Assembly (NCBI RefSeq): GCF_009930815.1
Contig: NZ_CP022222.1
Coordinates: forward strand, 6,242,501 to 6,306,500
Source: Bradyrhizobium sp. CCBAU 051011
GTDB lineage: Bacteria > Pseudomonadota > Alphaproteobacteria > Rhizobiales > Xanthobacteraceae
Reading direction: 5' to 3'
DNA length: 64,000 nucleotides
Part shown: positions 16,991-28,327 of the stretch, one piece after another
How positions within the stretch are numbered: the stretch's first letter is position 1
How the letters are laid out: each line of letters begins with the position of its first letter
Notes under the pieces: generated by a model
The model's input: only the letters and a program-made list of their open reading frames with translations
The model's database searches: none
Told to the model about the DNA's origin: nothing
Position numbers and translations under genes: made by a program

Positions 16991-18247
16991 TTATTTCGCC
17001 GGCCCGTAGCGCCGCAGCGCCTCCAGCGTCAGCCCCTTACCGACGGCGCCGAAGATGTCGCCCTCGACGATGCGGGCCGACGGCACGGCCTTGGTGATTG
17101 CCTTGTGGACGTGGGCGAGTTTTACCGAACCGCCGGTCAGGAAAACGGAATCGATATCGCCGGCCTCCAGCCCCGCCTGAACGAGGCAGTTCCTGATGCG
17201 CGCCGCGATCCGATCGGCCAACTGTTTTGTGTGGCTGACGAGATCGGGGCGGCTGATGTCAGCGCTGAGACCGGGAGCGACCCATTCCAGCGGAATGTCC
17301 GCGCGGGGCTTCTCGGAGAGCGCGATCTTGGCGTCCTCGACTTCCATCGCCAGCGTATGGCCGCGCTGTTCGTGGATGACGCGGATCAGGCGGTCGAGAA
17401 GTTCCGGTTCCTTGGCCTGCTGCCGGACCTGGCGAATATCGGCCGTCACGCGCGGCTCGTACATGCGGTTGATGCTCGACCAGGTGGCGAGGTCGTGGAA
17501 ATAGCTCGACGGCACGTCAAGCCCGGCACGTTTCATGGCGCTACGGAATCCGAACAGCGGCATGACGACGCCGAGGCTGAGCTGACGGTCGAAATCGGTG
17601 CCGCCGACGCGTACGCCGTCATTGGCGAGAATATCGGCCGCACGATCGGCCTTGCCGTGGCGCTCGGGTCCCAGACGCACGATCGAGAAGTCCGATGTGC
17701 CGCCGCCGATATCGGCGATCAGTGCGAGTTCCTCGGACGTGATCTGCCGCTCATAGTCGAGGGCCGCCGCAATCGGCTCGAACTGAAACGTGACTTCGTC
17801 GAAGCCGATTCCCTTCGCAATCGACCGCAGGGTTTCCTCGGCCTTGCGGTCGGCGTCCGGCGCATTGTCGACGAAGTGCACGGGACGGCCATGGACGACA
17901 CTGCGCAGTTGGCGGCTAGTCGCCCGTTCCGCGCGGCGTTTGACCGCCCCGACATAATAGGCAATCACGTCGCGGAAGCCGACCCGCGCACGCCCGAGCC
18001 GGGTGGTTTCCTCGATCAGCGAGGTACCGAGCACCGATTTGAGGCTGCGCATCAGCCGGCCGGCCGTGCCTTCGACATAGGCCTCCATGGCCCTGCGGCC
18101 GATCAGGACGTTACCATTCGGCTCATAGAAGATCGCGCTGGGAATAGTGGTGTGCGCCGCCTCCAGCGCCGCCAGAACCGGCGTCCGGCCATCGATGGTG
18201 CCGAGCGTCGTGTTCGACGTTCCGAAATCAAGGCCGCAGATCGACAT
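16991..18247 (-). CDS. Hsp70-family ATPase-like protein (YegD-like)
   Basis: 418 aa. The phosphate 1 loop GLDFGTSNTTLG (5-16), phosphate 2 region LIADIGGGTSDFSIVRL and adenosine motif VFLTGGSVKLAHV are those of the actin/Hsp70 ATPase fold. The protein ends shortly after the ATPase domain, so the substrate-binding beta domain and lid of DnaK are missing, as in YegD. No GrpE or DnaJ genes are nearby. It may act as a stand-alone chaperone-like ATPase. The start ATG at 18247 is immediately upstream of the phosphate loop. Confidence 0.88.
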   Translation of the reverse strand: MSICGLDFGTSNTTLGTIDGRTPVLAALEAAHTTIPSAIFYEPNGNVLIGRRAMEAYVEGTAGRLMRSLKSVLGTSLIEETTRLGRARVGFRDVIAYYVGAVKRRAERATSRQLRSVVHGRPVHFVDNAPDADRKAEETLRSIAKGIGFDEVTFQFEPIAAALDYERQITSEELALIADIGGGTSDFSIVRLGPERHGKADRAADILANDGVRVGGTDFDRQLSLGVVMPLFGFRSAMKRAGLDVPSSYFHDLATWSSINRMYEPRVTADIRQVRQQAKEPELLDRLIRVIHEQRGHTLAMEVEDAKIALSEKPRADIPLEWVAPGLSADISRPDLVSHTKQLADRIAARIRNCLVQAGLEAGDIDSVFLTGGSVKLAHVHKAITKAVPSARIVEGDIFGAVGKGLTLEALRRYGPAK

Positions 18248-18473
18248 GGGAGGCTCCGGGAGGGAGCGCCCGTTTACACATTACGAGGCCATCAATCCAC
18301 CCTTATCTCGGCGTGTTTTTCCTGCGATTCCCGGGTGCTGAGGTCGACCGAGAGGGCCGATCCACAGATCAATTTCTTTCCTGCGGCGGGTTGGCAAATC
18401 AATCCGAGATGGTCCATAAGCTGCGTCCCCGCGGCCGGTTATCCCGCCGCAAACGGCTTTGGAATGAGGTCGC

Positions 18474-20807
<2,334 letters not shown>

Positions 20808-21037
20808 GCGCGGCCGGTGGCTTCATCCTTCGAGGCGCATCGCTGCTTGAGGAGGGGCGGCTCTTGGCAAGGCGCTTGACTGCTTGGGAAGGGAAAAGCG
20901 GACTTCGTTGGCCCACTGGTCGATGACGGCCAAGACCCCAAGCCGACATGGCGCCGCCGCAGCTGCTGCACCTGATCAGGGAGGAGAGGCGCGCATGGAC
21001 CTTAGCGAAGGCAGTGCCCGTCGTCATGATGCTCGCG

Positions 21038-21541
21038 TTACGGGACTCGCCATGGGGTCAGCCGTGGAACCCAGCGCGGGACGTTGGCCCGAAAGTCCTC
21101 GTACTGCGCGCCAAACGTCTGCTTGAGCGTTGGTTCTTCGTACACCAAGACGAAGACGTGGAAAAAGAGCCAGAGCAGCGCGGCATACCAGAGGAGGCGC
21201 CAATCGCCGAATAAAAGCGCTTGACCAAAAATGACAGCAGCGACCCCGACGTAAATCGGATTTCGCACGTAGCGATAGAGACCCGTGACCACCAGCTTCT
21301 GTGTCGGCGCGATCGGGGCTGACGTTCCCAGCCCCTGCAGTGCAAACCGCGCGAACGAATCCACAACTCCGGGCACTCCGGCAATGATCAACATAAGTCC
21401 GATGGCGCGGGTCAGTTCAAAGCCGAAAAAAGCCGGCCGGAACTCCCAATGTGTGATCCACCATGGGACGAACCCCGCCAGCACCAAGGGCGCGACGACG
21501 AAGAATAGAGCAGAGCCCAATACCGCGATCGTTTTCGGCAT
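21038..21541 (-). CDS. Isoprenylcysteine carboxyl methyltransferase-like integral membrane protein
   Basis: 167 aa with about four to five membrane helices. The C-terminal ICMT-type motif is present: GLYRYVRNPIYVG, then YEEPTLKQTFGAQYEDF and VPRWVPR, which in this family bind S-adenosylmethionine. Bacterial members are thought to methylate small lipids or isoprenoids, but the substrate is generally unknown. I chose the ATG at 21539-21541 because a near-perfect AAGGAGGTG lies five bases upstream; the in-frame start 19 codons earlier lacks one. It follows the sigma-factor group on the same strand. Confidence 0.88.
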   Translation of the reverse strand: MPKTIAVLGSALFFVVAPLVLAGFVPWWITHWEFRPAFFGFELTRAIGLMLIIAGVPGVVDSFARFALQGLGTSAPIAPTQKLVVTGLYRYVRNPIYVGVAAVIFGQALLFGDWRLLWYAALLWLFFHVFVLVYEEPTLKQTFGAQYEDFRANVPRWVPRLTPWRVP

Positions 21542-21689
21542 GGCACCTCCTTCCCGTCCTGTCGCAAGGCGGTCGGCAAAATTGAACCGTTGCATCATAG
21601 CGCCATTACGGCGAACACGTAGTGCCCATCATCATCGGCCGCGGCGCGCCAGCCCCGACATCGAGGCGCCGGCTCACGCACGCCAACAA

Positions 21690-21929
21690 CTATCTTATCG
21701 TTGAATCGCGACGGCCCTGCGAAAGCGTCTCGACCAAGCCCACAGTCCAGCACATCGGGCATCCGCGTAGCGCGACGAGGGCGGCAACGCCCGCGCCCAA
21801 GGATAGCCAAGGGTGCGCGGTCTGGTGGACGATGGCCCAAGCGAGTAGCGCCGCCGCAGCTGCGCCGCGCATCAGGTGTGCGCCCAGGAAGGCGCTCCCG
21901 AACATGCCGACTCCACGAAAGTAATTCAT
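21690..21929 (-). CDS. Small two-helix membrane protein with CPMC motif
   Basis: 79 aa. Two hydrophobic segments (about residues 10-33 and 42-55) are followed by RGCPMCWTVGLVETLS. The start ATG overlaps the sigma-factor stop as ATGA (21926-21929), so translation is coupled. The arrangement of two helices followed by a CPxC turn resembles the DUF2892/YgaP-like protein encoded upstream of the sigma factor, but the sequences differ. Function unknown; thiol or metal chemistry at the CPMC is possible. Confidence 0.7.
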   Translation of the reverse strand: MNYFRGVGMFGSAFLGAHLMRGAAAAALLAWAIVHQTAHPWLSLGAGVAALVALRGCPMCWTVGLVETLSQGRRDSTIR

Positions 21930-22480
21930 GTGCTCTCTCGTCCGCTGTCCTTTGTGCCGAGCAAGTATTCGCGCACCAACGCGCGGGCGCGGCGCAGGCG
22001 GCTCTTGGCCGCTTCGCGCGTCACGCCGAGCCGCCCGGCGATTTCCCCAATCGTCAGATCTTCGAGATCTCGCAGCAGCAGCACTTCGCGATGGGACGGC
22101 GAAAGCGACTCGATCGCATTGACCAAGTCCATGCGTAACTCGTCCGGCGGGACCTTTGCGAGCTCGCGTGACTCTTCCAGGCTGGCGAGCTCCTCGACTC
22201 CGCGTATCAGCATCAGCGCCGGCAGCATGCAAAGGCGGGCGATGACGGTCAGCAGCCAGCCGGCGAGTGCGGCTGGACTGCGGATCGTACCCACGCGCCG
22301 GTACACGACGATGAGGGCTTCTTGCACCACATCTTCGATGACCGAGGTGCGGTGGCAAAGGCGCCGGGCGTAGCGTCGAATGTCCGGCTGCAGCGCCACC
22401 AATAGCTGTGTCAGCGCGTGCCGGTCACCCGACTGTGCCGCGAGCAAGATATCGTCTGATACGCGCGCCAAGGCGGTCAC
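21926..22480 (-). CDS. ECF-type RNA polymerase sigma factor
   Basis: 184 aa from a GTG at 22478-22480 that overlaps the preceding stop (GTGA). Region 2 is visible as ALTQLLVALQPDIRRYARRL ... IEDVVQEALIVVYRR, and region 4 as LSPSHREVLLLRDLEDLTIG followed by EIAGRLGVTREAAKSRLRRA. This is the normal two-domain layout of extracytoplasmic-function sigma factors. No anti-sigma gene with a recognisable zinc motif or FecR/RskA-like domain is adjacent. Instead tiny membrane proteins with CPxC motifs flank it on both sides, overlapping in a four-base manner. These may take the regulatory role. Confidence 0.88.
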   Translation of the reverse strand: MTALARVSDDILLAAQSGDRHALTQLLVALQPDIRRYARRLCHRTSVIEDVVQEALIVVYRRVGTIRSPAALAGWLLTVIARLCMLPALMLIRGVEELASLEESRELAKVPPDELRMDLVNAIESLSPSHREVLLLRDLEDLTIGEIAGRLGVTREAAKSRLRRARALVREYLLGTKDSGREST

Positions 22481-22683
22481 CCCTTCAGTGGCTCGCGCCC
22501 GGCGATGGCGCAGGCAGGGCAATAGCCGAACACGCCGGTGACCAGAGTCACGACACCCGCGCCGCTGAGCAGTAGCCCGAGCGGCGAAGCGTGCAGCGCA
22601 ACCACGCCGCAGATGAGCATCAAGCCTCCGCCGATCAACCTGGCCGCGCGCTCCCACCCGCCAACGTTCTTCCTATACCACAT
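22477..22683 (-). CDS. DUF2892 / YgaP-like small membrane protein
   Basis: 68 aa. Start MWYRKNVGGWERAARLIGG is typical of DUF2892 proteins; two membrane helices follow (GGGLMLICGVVALHA and GLLLSGAGVVTLVTGVFG), then YCPACAIAGREPLKG. The family is found fused to or near rhodanese and sulfur-handling proteins. Its stop overlaps the sigma-factor start by four bases, which makes it the first gene of the coupled trio. The longer in-frame upstream extension shows no family similarity, so I start at 22683. Confidence 0.82.
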   Translation of the reverse strand: MWYRKNVGGWERAARLIGGGLMLICGVVALHASPLGLLLSGAGVVTLVTGVFGYCPACAIAGREPLKG

Positions 22684-23017
22684 GGTTCTGTGCTCCGGTT
22701 CGTGACGCGCCGCTATGGCGCATTCACCCAGACAAGAGGGCGCAAACCCGGCGCCGGGGTCGCGGCACAAAAAATAATTTGAGGGGGTGGCAGCTTCAGC
22801 AGGCTGGCGTGGGCGTCGGGTGCGGGCCTGGGCCGCTGAGGAACGCCGGCATCGGGTCGCCGGGGTGTGGACATACGATCCGGCAAAACTCCCGCCCGCG
22901 CCGAAGAGGTGATCGAATAGGACGCTATTTGCTGCACTGCATTAGTCGCTAATGGCCCTTAGCGGCTAGCGCCTGACCAATGACCGGTTTGCGGCCAGCA
23001 GCGGACGCCTGCCGGAA
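22684..23017. other. 334-base intergenic region with a probable fragment of an ABC substrate-binding protein gene
   Basis: No intact gene seen. On the plus strand at 22885-22920 the frame reads KTPARAEEVIE then TAG. This resembles the LLARADEVIE C-terminus of the ABC_sub_bind substrate-binding proteins that are very numerous in Bradyrhizobium. The downstream GACGCTATTTGCTGCACTGCA and the GACCAATGACCGGTTTGCGG stretch also look like sequence that follows such genes, in my recollection. It is most likely a 3' relic, about 11 codons recognisable. The rest is featureless. Confidence 0.4.
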
Positions 23018-24877
23018 TTACCCCGACGTCAGCACATTCAGCTTGGCGTTGGCGAGGATCAGGCGGTCGGCCAATAGTTGCGCGAGGTTGCGCATGATGC
23101 GCTCGCCGGCGCGCGGATGTTGTTTCCGGAAACGTTCGAAATCGCGCAGCGAAATTTCGTAGGCGGTCGCGGCCATGTCGGCCAGCACGTCGGCCGAACG
23201 ATGCGACTCCAGCAGCGCCATTTCGCCAAAGGGCATTCCCGCCGTGAGCGTCGCGAGGCGGATGCCGTCGGGCAGGGTGACGTGGACGGCGCCACTGCGG
23301 AGGAAGAACAGGGATGTGGCGACTTCTCCCGCAGAGATGATCTTCTCGCCGGTTTGATAGGTCCTGATCGACGCGAGCGAGGCGAGATCGGTCAGTTCCT
23401 CGTCCGTCAATCCCGCCAGCAGCGATTGTTCGGACAATTCGGTGGCATCGAAGAAGTCGATCGCGCCGCCGTAGCGGTACACCAGCTGGTCTTCCGCCCA
23501 TTCGATCGCGGCATCGAGCAGATAGTAGTTGCGGATGTTGGTGAGGCCTTCCGTCCATTCCGCGATCATTTTCCAGTCCGGCGACGCGCGCCTGATACCG
23601 GAGAGGATCACCGTGACGTGGTGCGCGGCGAGCTCGCGGAATTCCTCGGCGAGCAGGCGGGCGCCGGCGCGGGTCATGGCGGTGACGCGGCGCAGGTCGA
23701 AAATAACCAGTTGCGGGCGCGGCTTGGCCGCCAACTGGCGCGAGACGTAATCGACGTTTGAAAACGACAGCGTCCCGACCAGCTCGATGACGCGGACGTC
23801 CTCGTGATGCGCGGCGAGGATGTTCTGTTCCCGTGCGCGCCGCACGCGCCGCGACGGGCTGTTGCCGATGTCGTAATCGGCGATGATGCTGTTGCGCGCG
23901 TCGTCGCTGCGGTTCAGCATATGCAGGTCGTAATGCGACGACAGCGCCTCGCAGACCTTGATGCCGCGTACGCTGTTGCCGTGCTTGTCGAGCTTCGGCG
24001 AATAGCTACCGAGCCCGAGCCGGGCCGGGAGCGCCGCGAGGATGCCGCCGCCGACGCCGCTTTTGGCGGGGATGCCGATCCGGTAGATCCATTCTCCCGC
24101 ATAGTCGTACATGCCGGAGCTCGTCATGACCGAAAGCGTGCGCGAGATGGCGTAGACGCTCAACACCTGTTCGCCGGTCACCGGATTGACGCCGCGATTG
24201 GCAAGCGTGGCCGCCATGACCGCGATATCGCGCGCTGTGACCAGGATGGCGCATTGCCGGAAATAGACCTCCAGCACGGCGGCCACGTTATCCTTGATGA
24301 CGGCGTTGGTGCGCAGGAGATAGCCGATCGCCCGGTTGCGGTCGCCGGTTAAGCTTTCGGAAGCATAGACGGCGTCGTCGACATCGAGCTCACGCCCGGC
24401 AAACCGTCCCAGCGCCTGCCGGATGTAGTCGAACGCGGCATTGCCCTTGGCCTCGTAGATGAGGCCGGAGCAGGCGATCGCGCCGGCATTGACCATTGGG
24501 TTGAAGGGATGGTTTTCGGCGTTGAGGCGGATCGAGTTGAAAGGATCGCCCGAGGGTTCGACGCCGATCACGTTTTCGACCCGTGCCGCCCCCAGCGTGT
24601 CCAGCGCCAGCGCGAACACGAACGGTTTTGACATCGACTGAATGGTGAAGGGGACCTGGGTGTCGCCGACCTCATAGACATGGCCGTCGAGGGTGGCGAG
24701 GCTGATGCCGAAATGAGCAGGGTCGGCCTTGCCGAGTTCAGGAATGTAGTCGGCAACGGCGCCGCCGGTCTCGGGGGTGAAATCGGCGTGACAGGCGTTA
24801 AGGAACCGCAGCAAAGGCGGCTTTGAACTGGCCCAGGCCGCGGGGCCGGCCTTGAACGGAGGAGGCGATTGTTTCAT
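23018..24877 (-). CDS. glsA: Glutaminase A fused to STAS and cyclic-nucleotide-binding domains
   Basis: 619 aa. Residues 15-320 are a serine-dependent beta-lactamase-fold glutaminase, with the SxxK motif Ser81-Lys84 (QSMSKPF), the NPMVNAGAI segment, and MYDYAGEW / AKSGVGGGI near its end. A STAS domain follows (about 358-465), then a cyclic-nucleotide-binding domain (about 495-605) with phosphate cassette FGEMALLESHRSADV. It would hydrolyse glutamine to glutamate and ammonia under control of a nucleotide or partner protein. A GAGGAGG ribosome site precedes the ATG. It follows the TRAP permease by 22 bases on the same strand, so it is probably part of that operon. Confidence 0.93.
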   Translation of the reverse strand: MKQSPPPFKAGPAAWASSKPPLLRFLNACHADFTPETGGAVADYIPELGKADPAHFGISLATLDGHVYEVGDTQVPFTIQSMSKPFVFALALDTLGAARVENVIGVEPSGDPFNSIRLNAENHPFNPMVNAGAIACSGLIYEAKGNAAFDYIRQALGRFAGRELDVDDAVYASESLTGDRNRAIGYLLRTNAVIKDNVAAVLEVYFRQCAILVTARDIAVMAATLANRGVNPVTGEQVLSVYAISRTLSVMTSSGMYDYAGEWIYRIGIPAKSGVGGGILAALPARLGLGSYSPKLDKHGNSVRGIKVCEALSSHYDLHMLNRSDDARNSIIADYDIGNSPSRRVRRAREQNILAAHHEDVRVIELVGTLSFSNVDYVSRQLAAKPRPQLVIFDLRRVTAMTRAGARLLAEEFRELAAHHVTVILSGIRRASPDWKMIAEWTEGLTNIRNYYLLDAAIEWAEDQLVYRYGGAIDFFDATELSEQSLLAGLTDEELTDLASLASIRTYQTGEKIISAGEVATSLFFLRSGAVHVTLPDGIRLATLTAGMPFGEMALLESHRSADVLADMAATAYEISLRDFERFRKQHPRAGERIMRNLAQLLADRLILANAKLNVLTSG

Positions 24878-24899
24878 CGCCTCCTCTTGTGCAACGCAA

Positions 24900-26957
24900 T
24901 CAGGGTGCGCGCAACTGGCCCGGCGCCAGGGTCTGGCGCCTTATCAGGACCAGCGCGATCAGCACGGTCGGGATCAGGATCGCTAATCCGAGCGAGGTGA
25001 TCTGCCATTGCGAGAGTGGCATGATGCCGCCGCCGGGCGTGGCAATCACGAAGCCGCCGATTATGAGCAACACCCGCAGCGGCCATTCCAGCGCGCCCGC
25101 GCCTCTGAGGTCGCCGACAAACACCTGATAGCCCTGGATGCCGCCGCAGATGAACAGCGTGCCGAAGCCCGCCAGCGTCATCAGCCCGAGCCCTTCCAGA
25201 TACGGGCTTGGTCCCTGCAACACCAGCGCCGGGTTCAGCACGAAGAAGAACGGAATGAAATAGATGATGCTGCCGACCCACATCGATTCCCATCCCGTCT
25301 TCATTGCCGGCGAGCCGGCTATGCCGGCCGCGGCAAAGGAGGCGATCGCGACCGGCGGCGTGATCGAGGACAGCATGCCCCAGTAGAAGATGAACATGTG
25401 CACGGCCATGCGGTTGAGGCCGAGCTTTTCCAAAGCGGGCGCCACCAAGATGGCGAGGAAGATGTAGCAGGCCGTCGTCGTCAGCCCGAGCCCGAGGACG
25501 AGGCTGGTGAAGGCGCACATCACCAGCAGCAGCAACGCATTGTCGCCGGCGATCCGCAACAGGTCGTTGGCGAGGCTGGAGACGACGCCGGTCATCGAGA
25601 ACGCACCGATCAGCAGGCCGCAGCCCGCGAGGATGCCGACCAGCTCAACAAAGGTGCGCCCGTTGACCTCGAGGAACTTGTTAATGGTCGAGAGCGTCCA
25701 GCGCGTGTCCTTTGAGAAAAGCTGGTTCAAGACCAGCAGCAACGCGGTCGCGTAGAACGGCGCGTGGCTCTCGCGCTTGAAATACAAGAGCATCACGATC
25801 AGGAGCGCGATGACGAAGACATAATACCAGCCGTCCTTGATCGTATCCCAGACCTTCGGCAGTTCGGCACGCGGAATGCCCTTCAGGTTGTGACGCGCCG
25901 CATAGGAGTCCACCTGCATGAACAGTCCGGCGTAATAGAGCACCGCCGGAATGATCGCGGCGAGCGCGACGTCGGCGTAGCTGACGTTGAGGAATTGCGC
26001 GATCACGAACGCGGTCGCACCCATCACCGGCGGCGCCAGCACGGCGCCGGTCGACGCGCAGGCCTCGATCGCGGCAGCATAAGAGGCGCGAAAGCCGCTC
26101 TTCTTCATGACCGGAATGGTCATGGTGCCGGCGGTCAGCACGTTGGAGATGATCGAACCCGACATCATGCCGAGCAGCCCGGAGGCGAAGATACAGACTT
26201 TTGCCGCGCCGCCGCGAAAGGTGCCGCATAGCGAGAATGACAGGTTGATAAAAAACTTTCCGGCGCCCGTCATCATCAGCGCGGTGCCGAACACCAGAAA
26301 GCCGATCACGGTGTCGGCAAAGGCCTGGATCGGGATGCCGAGCAGGCTTTCGCCCGACAGCACATGATAGGAGGTTGCCTGTTCCAGCGTCGATTGTGTG
26401 CCGCGGAACGGTCCCAGCCACTTCGCATCTGCAAACAGTGGATAAACCGTAAACGGCAGCACGCTAAGCAGCAGGCTCCAGCCGCCGGTGCGCCTCAACG
26501 CCTCCATCAGCACCACCCACATGATGACGCCGGCGACGATGACGTCCGTCGGCGCGCCGCCGAACTCCCAACCGGCTTCAGCCGCCTTGCGGACGCTGCG
26601 CATCAAGAGGATGGCGCAGGCGAAGGTGACAACGAAAAGCAGGATGTCATACCAGGGAATTCGATCGAGCGGCGCGCTCCCGGTTCCTGGAAAGATCAGG
26701 AACGTGAACGGCAGCATCAGCGCGATCAGGAGATAAAAATACTCGGTGTTGAGCTGCGTATAGCCGAGGAAGAAGCGCAGCGAGAATTGCTGGTTGATGC
26801 ACAGCAGGATGGTTACCGCGGTGGCAACAACCAGCGCCCAGCGCCAGGCCCCACGCAATGTTCGCACCCGCGTGACTTCGGCTTCCTGCATGTTGGCATG
26901 CGGGTCGTCGAACTCAATTCGTTTTGCAGGCGCGACTACGCTATCGCTCGACATCAT
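24900..26957 (-). CDS. TRAP transporter fused permease (DctQM type, TAXI class)
   Basis: 685 aa inner-membrane protein. The N-terminal part holds a few helices of the small DctQ-like domain; the remainder is the large DctM domain with many helices (for example GSIISNVLTAGTMTIPVMKK and TGAVLAPPVMGATAFVIAQF). Such fusions belong to the TRAP-TAXI class and use an ion gradient with a periplasmic TAXI protein, which is encoded 48 bases upstream at 27006-28169. The downstream neighbour is the glutaminase. Substrate not determinable from sequence, but glutamate or glutamine is suggested by context. Confidence 0.94.
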   Translation of the reverse strand: MMSSDSVVAPAKRIEFDDPHANMQEAEVTRVRTLRGAWRWALVVATAVTILLCINQQFSLRFFLGYTQLNTEYFYLLIALMLPFTFLIFPGTGSAPLDRIPWYDILLFVVTFACAILLMRSVRKAAEAGWEFGGAPTDVIVAGVIMWVVLMEALRRTGGWSLLLSVLPFTVYPLFADAKWLGPFRGTQSTLEQATSYHVLSGESLLGIPIQAFADTVIGFLVFGTALMMTGAGKFFINLSFSLCGTFRGGAAKVCIFASGLLGMMSGSIISNVLTAGTMTIPVMKKSGFRASYAAAIEACASTGAVLAPPVMGATAFVIAQFLNVSYADVALAAIIPAVLYYAGLFMQVDSYAARHNLKGIPRAELPKVWDTIKDGWYYVFVIALLIVMLLYFKRESHAPFYATALLLVLNQLFSKDTRWTLSTINKFLEVNGRTFVELVGILAGCGLLIGAFSMTGVVSSLANDLLRIAGDNALLLLVMCAFTSLVLGLGLTTTACYIFLAILVAPALEKLGLNRMAVHMFIFYWGMLSSITPPVAIASFAAAGIAGSPAMKTGWESMWVGSIIYFIPFFFVLNPALVLQGPSPYLEGLGLMTLAGFGTLFICGGIQGYQVFVGDLRGAGALEWPLRVLLIIGGFVIATPGGGIMPLSQWQITSLGLAILIPTVLIALVLIRRQTLAPGQLRAP

Positions 26958-27005
26958 TTCCCCCGAGACGGTGTTGGCCTTCGACTTGAGCGAATAGCGG
27001 CGGTG

Positions 27006-28169
27006 CTATTCAAAGCCGTTCGGCATGTTCGCCTTTGCTAGCGCCGCCGCGCGCGCCTTCATCCAGCCGTCGAGAAACGCCTTGTCGTCCGACGGCGGAT
27101 TCGACTTGCCGTAGTCCGCCCATGCGGTTGCTAGAACCTGCTGGCGCTTGAGCAATTCCTTGTTGTGAGCTTCCTGTGCATCGGTCCACTGACCGGCTTC
27201 CTTCAGCGCCTTCGCGGCGCCCGGATGCACCGGAACCACCCAGTTCTTGGTCTGCCGGTCGGCGGCAAGGCCGCCCGCGCCCGGCGCGGAATCCTTGTAG
27301 GCGTCGTAGCCCGTGATCATCGCCTTGGTGATCGAATAGACCTCGTCCGCGGCCAGCGATCCGTAAGACACGAAGATCGGATAGGGGTAGTTGCCGAGCT
27401 CGATCGGCTTGTCCTTGGAGATGCCGGCGCCGCAGGTCGCGACGTGCGGGAAGAAGAACGAGCCAACCTTTTTCACGCGTTCCCAGCCGGCCTTGTCGCC
27501 GGGCGGCAGCGGCGGCCAGACGATGCCCCGCGGCGATGTCTCGAGTTCCTTTGCCGGGCCAGTAATGGTGGTGGCGAAGGCGGCATCGACGTCGTTGTTG
27601 ACCATGCCCTTCCACATCGCGCCATAGCTCGAGAACTCGACGACCTTGACGTCGCTTTGCTTGAGGTCGCCGAACGCCAGGACCGCGAGCGCGTTCTGGT
27701 TCAGCGCCGGCGAACCGACCACGAAGCCGACGCGCTTGCCCTTGAGCTGCTTGATCTCGGTCACGCCGGTATCCTTGGCGACGCCGAGCGAAGCGCCGTT
27801 GCAATCGACGGTAGACAACACCAGTTGCAGGGCTTGCGGACCCCATTCCTTGGTGCCGAATTCGAACACGCCTTCCTGGGCGAAATAGGAGCCGGAGCCC
27901 ATCGCGGACATGGCCGCGCGCTTGGCGCGCAGCGGCGCCAGCCGCGCCACGTCGTTGCCGGCCGGCAGCACGCGAACGTCGGTGCCGTATTTGTCTTTCA
28001 TCATTTTGCCGACGCCGACGGCGATGTTGAAGCCCGCGGTGCCGGTGTCATAGGCGGTGACCACCATGGTCGGCGGCAGCTTGACGTCATCGGCGTACGC
28101 CGCCGGCATGGCCAGCCATGAGATGCCCGCAAGGGCGATTGGCGCGAGCGCCTTCAAGCCGTGAATCAT
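27006..28169 (-). CDS. TAXI-family TRAP transporter solute-binding protein
   Basis: 387 aa. A Sec signal peptide is visible (basic start, hydrophobic IALAGISWLAMPAAYA, cleavage before DDVKLP). The mature protein starts with TMVVTAYDTGTAGFNIAVGV, a TAXI hallmark region, and contains GKRVGFVVGSPALNQNALAVL and the ITKAMITGYDAYKD segment. It delivers substrate to the fused permease at 24900. TAXI proteins with known ligands include a glutamate/glutamine binder from Thermus, which fits the nearby glutaminase. Confidence 0.94.
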   Translation of the reverse strand: MIHGLKALAPIALAGISWLAMPAAYADDVKLPPTMVVTAYDTGTAGFNIAVGVGKMMKDKYGTDVRVLPAGNDVARLAPLRAKRAAMSAMGSGSYFAQEGVFEFGTKEWGPQALQLVLSTVDCNGASLGVAKDTGVTEIKQLKGKRVGFVVGSPALNQNALAVLAFGDLKQSDVKVVEFSSYGAMWKGMVNNDVDAAFATTITGPAKELETSPRGIVWPPLPPGDKAGWERVKKVGSFFFPHVATCGAGISKDKPIELGNYPYPIFVSYGSLAADEVYSITKAMITGYDAYKDSAPGAGGLAADRQTKNWVVPVHPGAAKALKEAGQWTDAQEAHNKELLKRQQVLATAWADYGKSNPPSDDKAFLDGWMKARAAALAKANMPNGFE

Positions 28170-28327
28170 ATTTTCCCCTCAGATTGGTTCGCGATGCGAA
28201 ATTCTCTCGTCCGCATTGATCATGTCATTCGCTACTTGCAATGGCAACGTTAGGACACGTGCGTCAACACCAAAGCTGGACAGATTGTCGCGGAACATGT
28301 CGCGAGCAAGTCTATGCCGCGATACTG

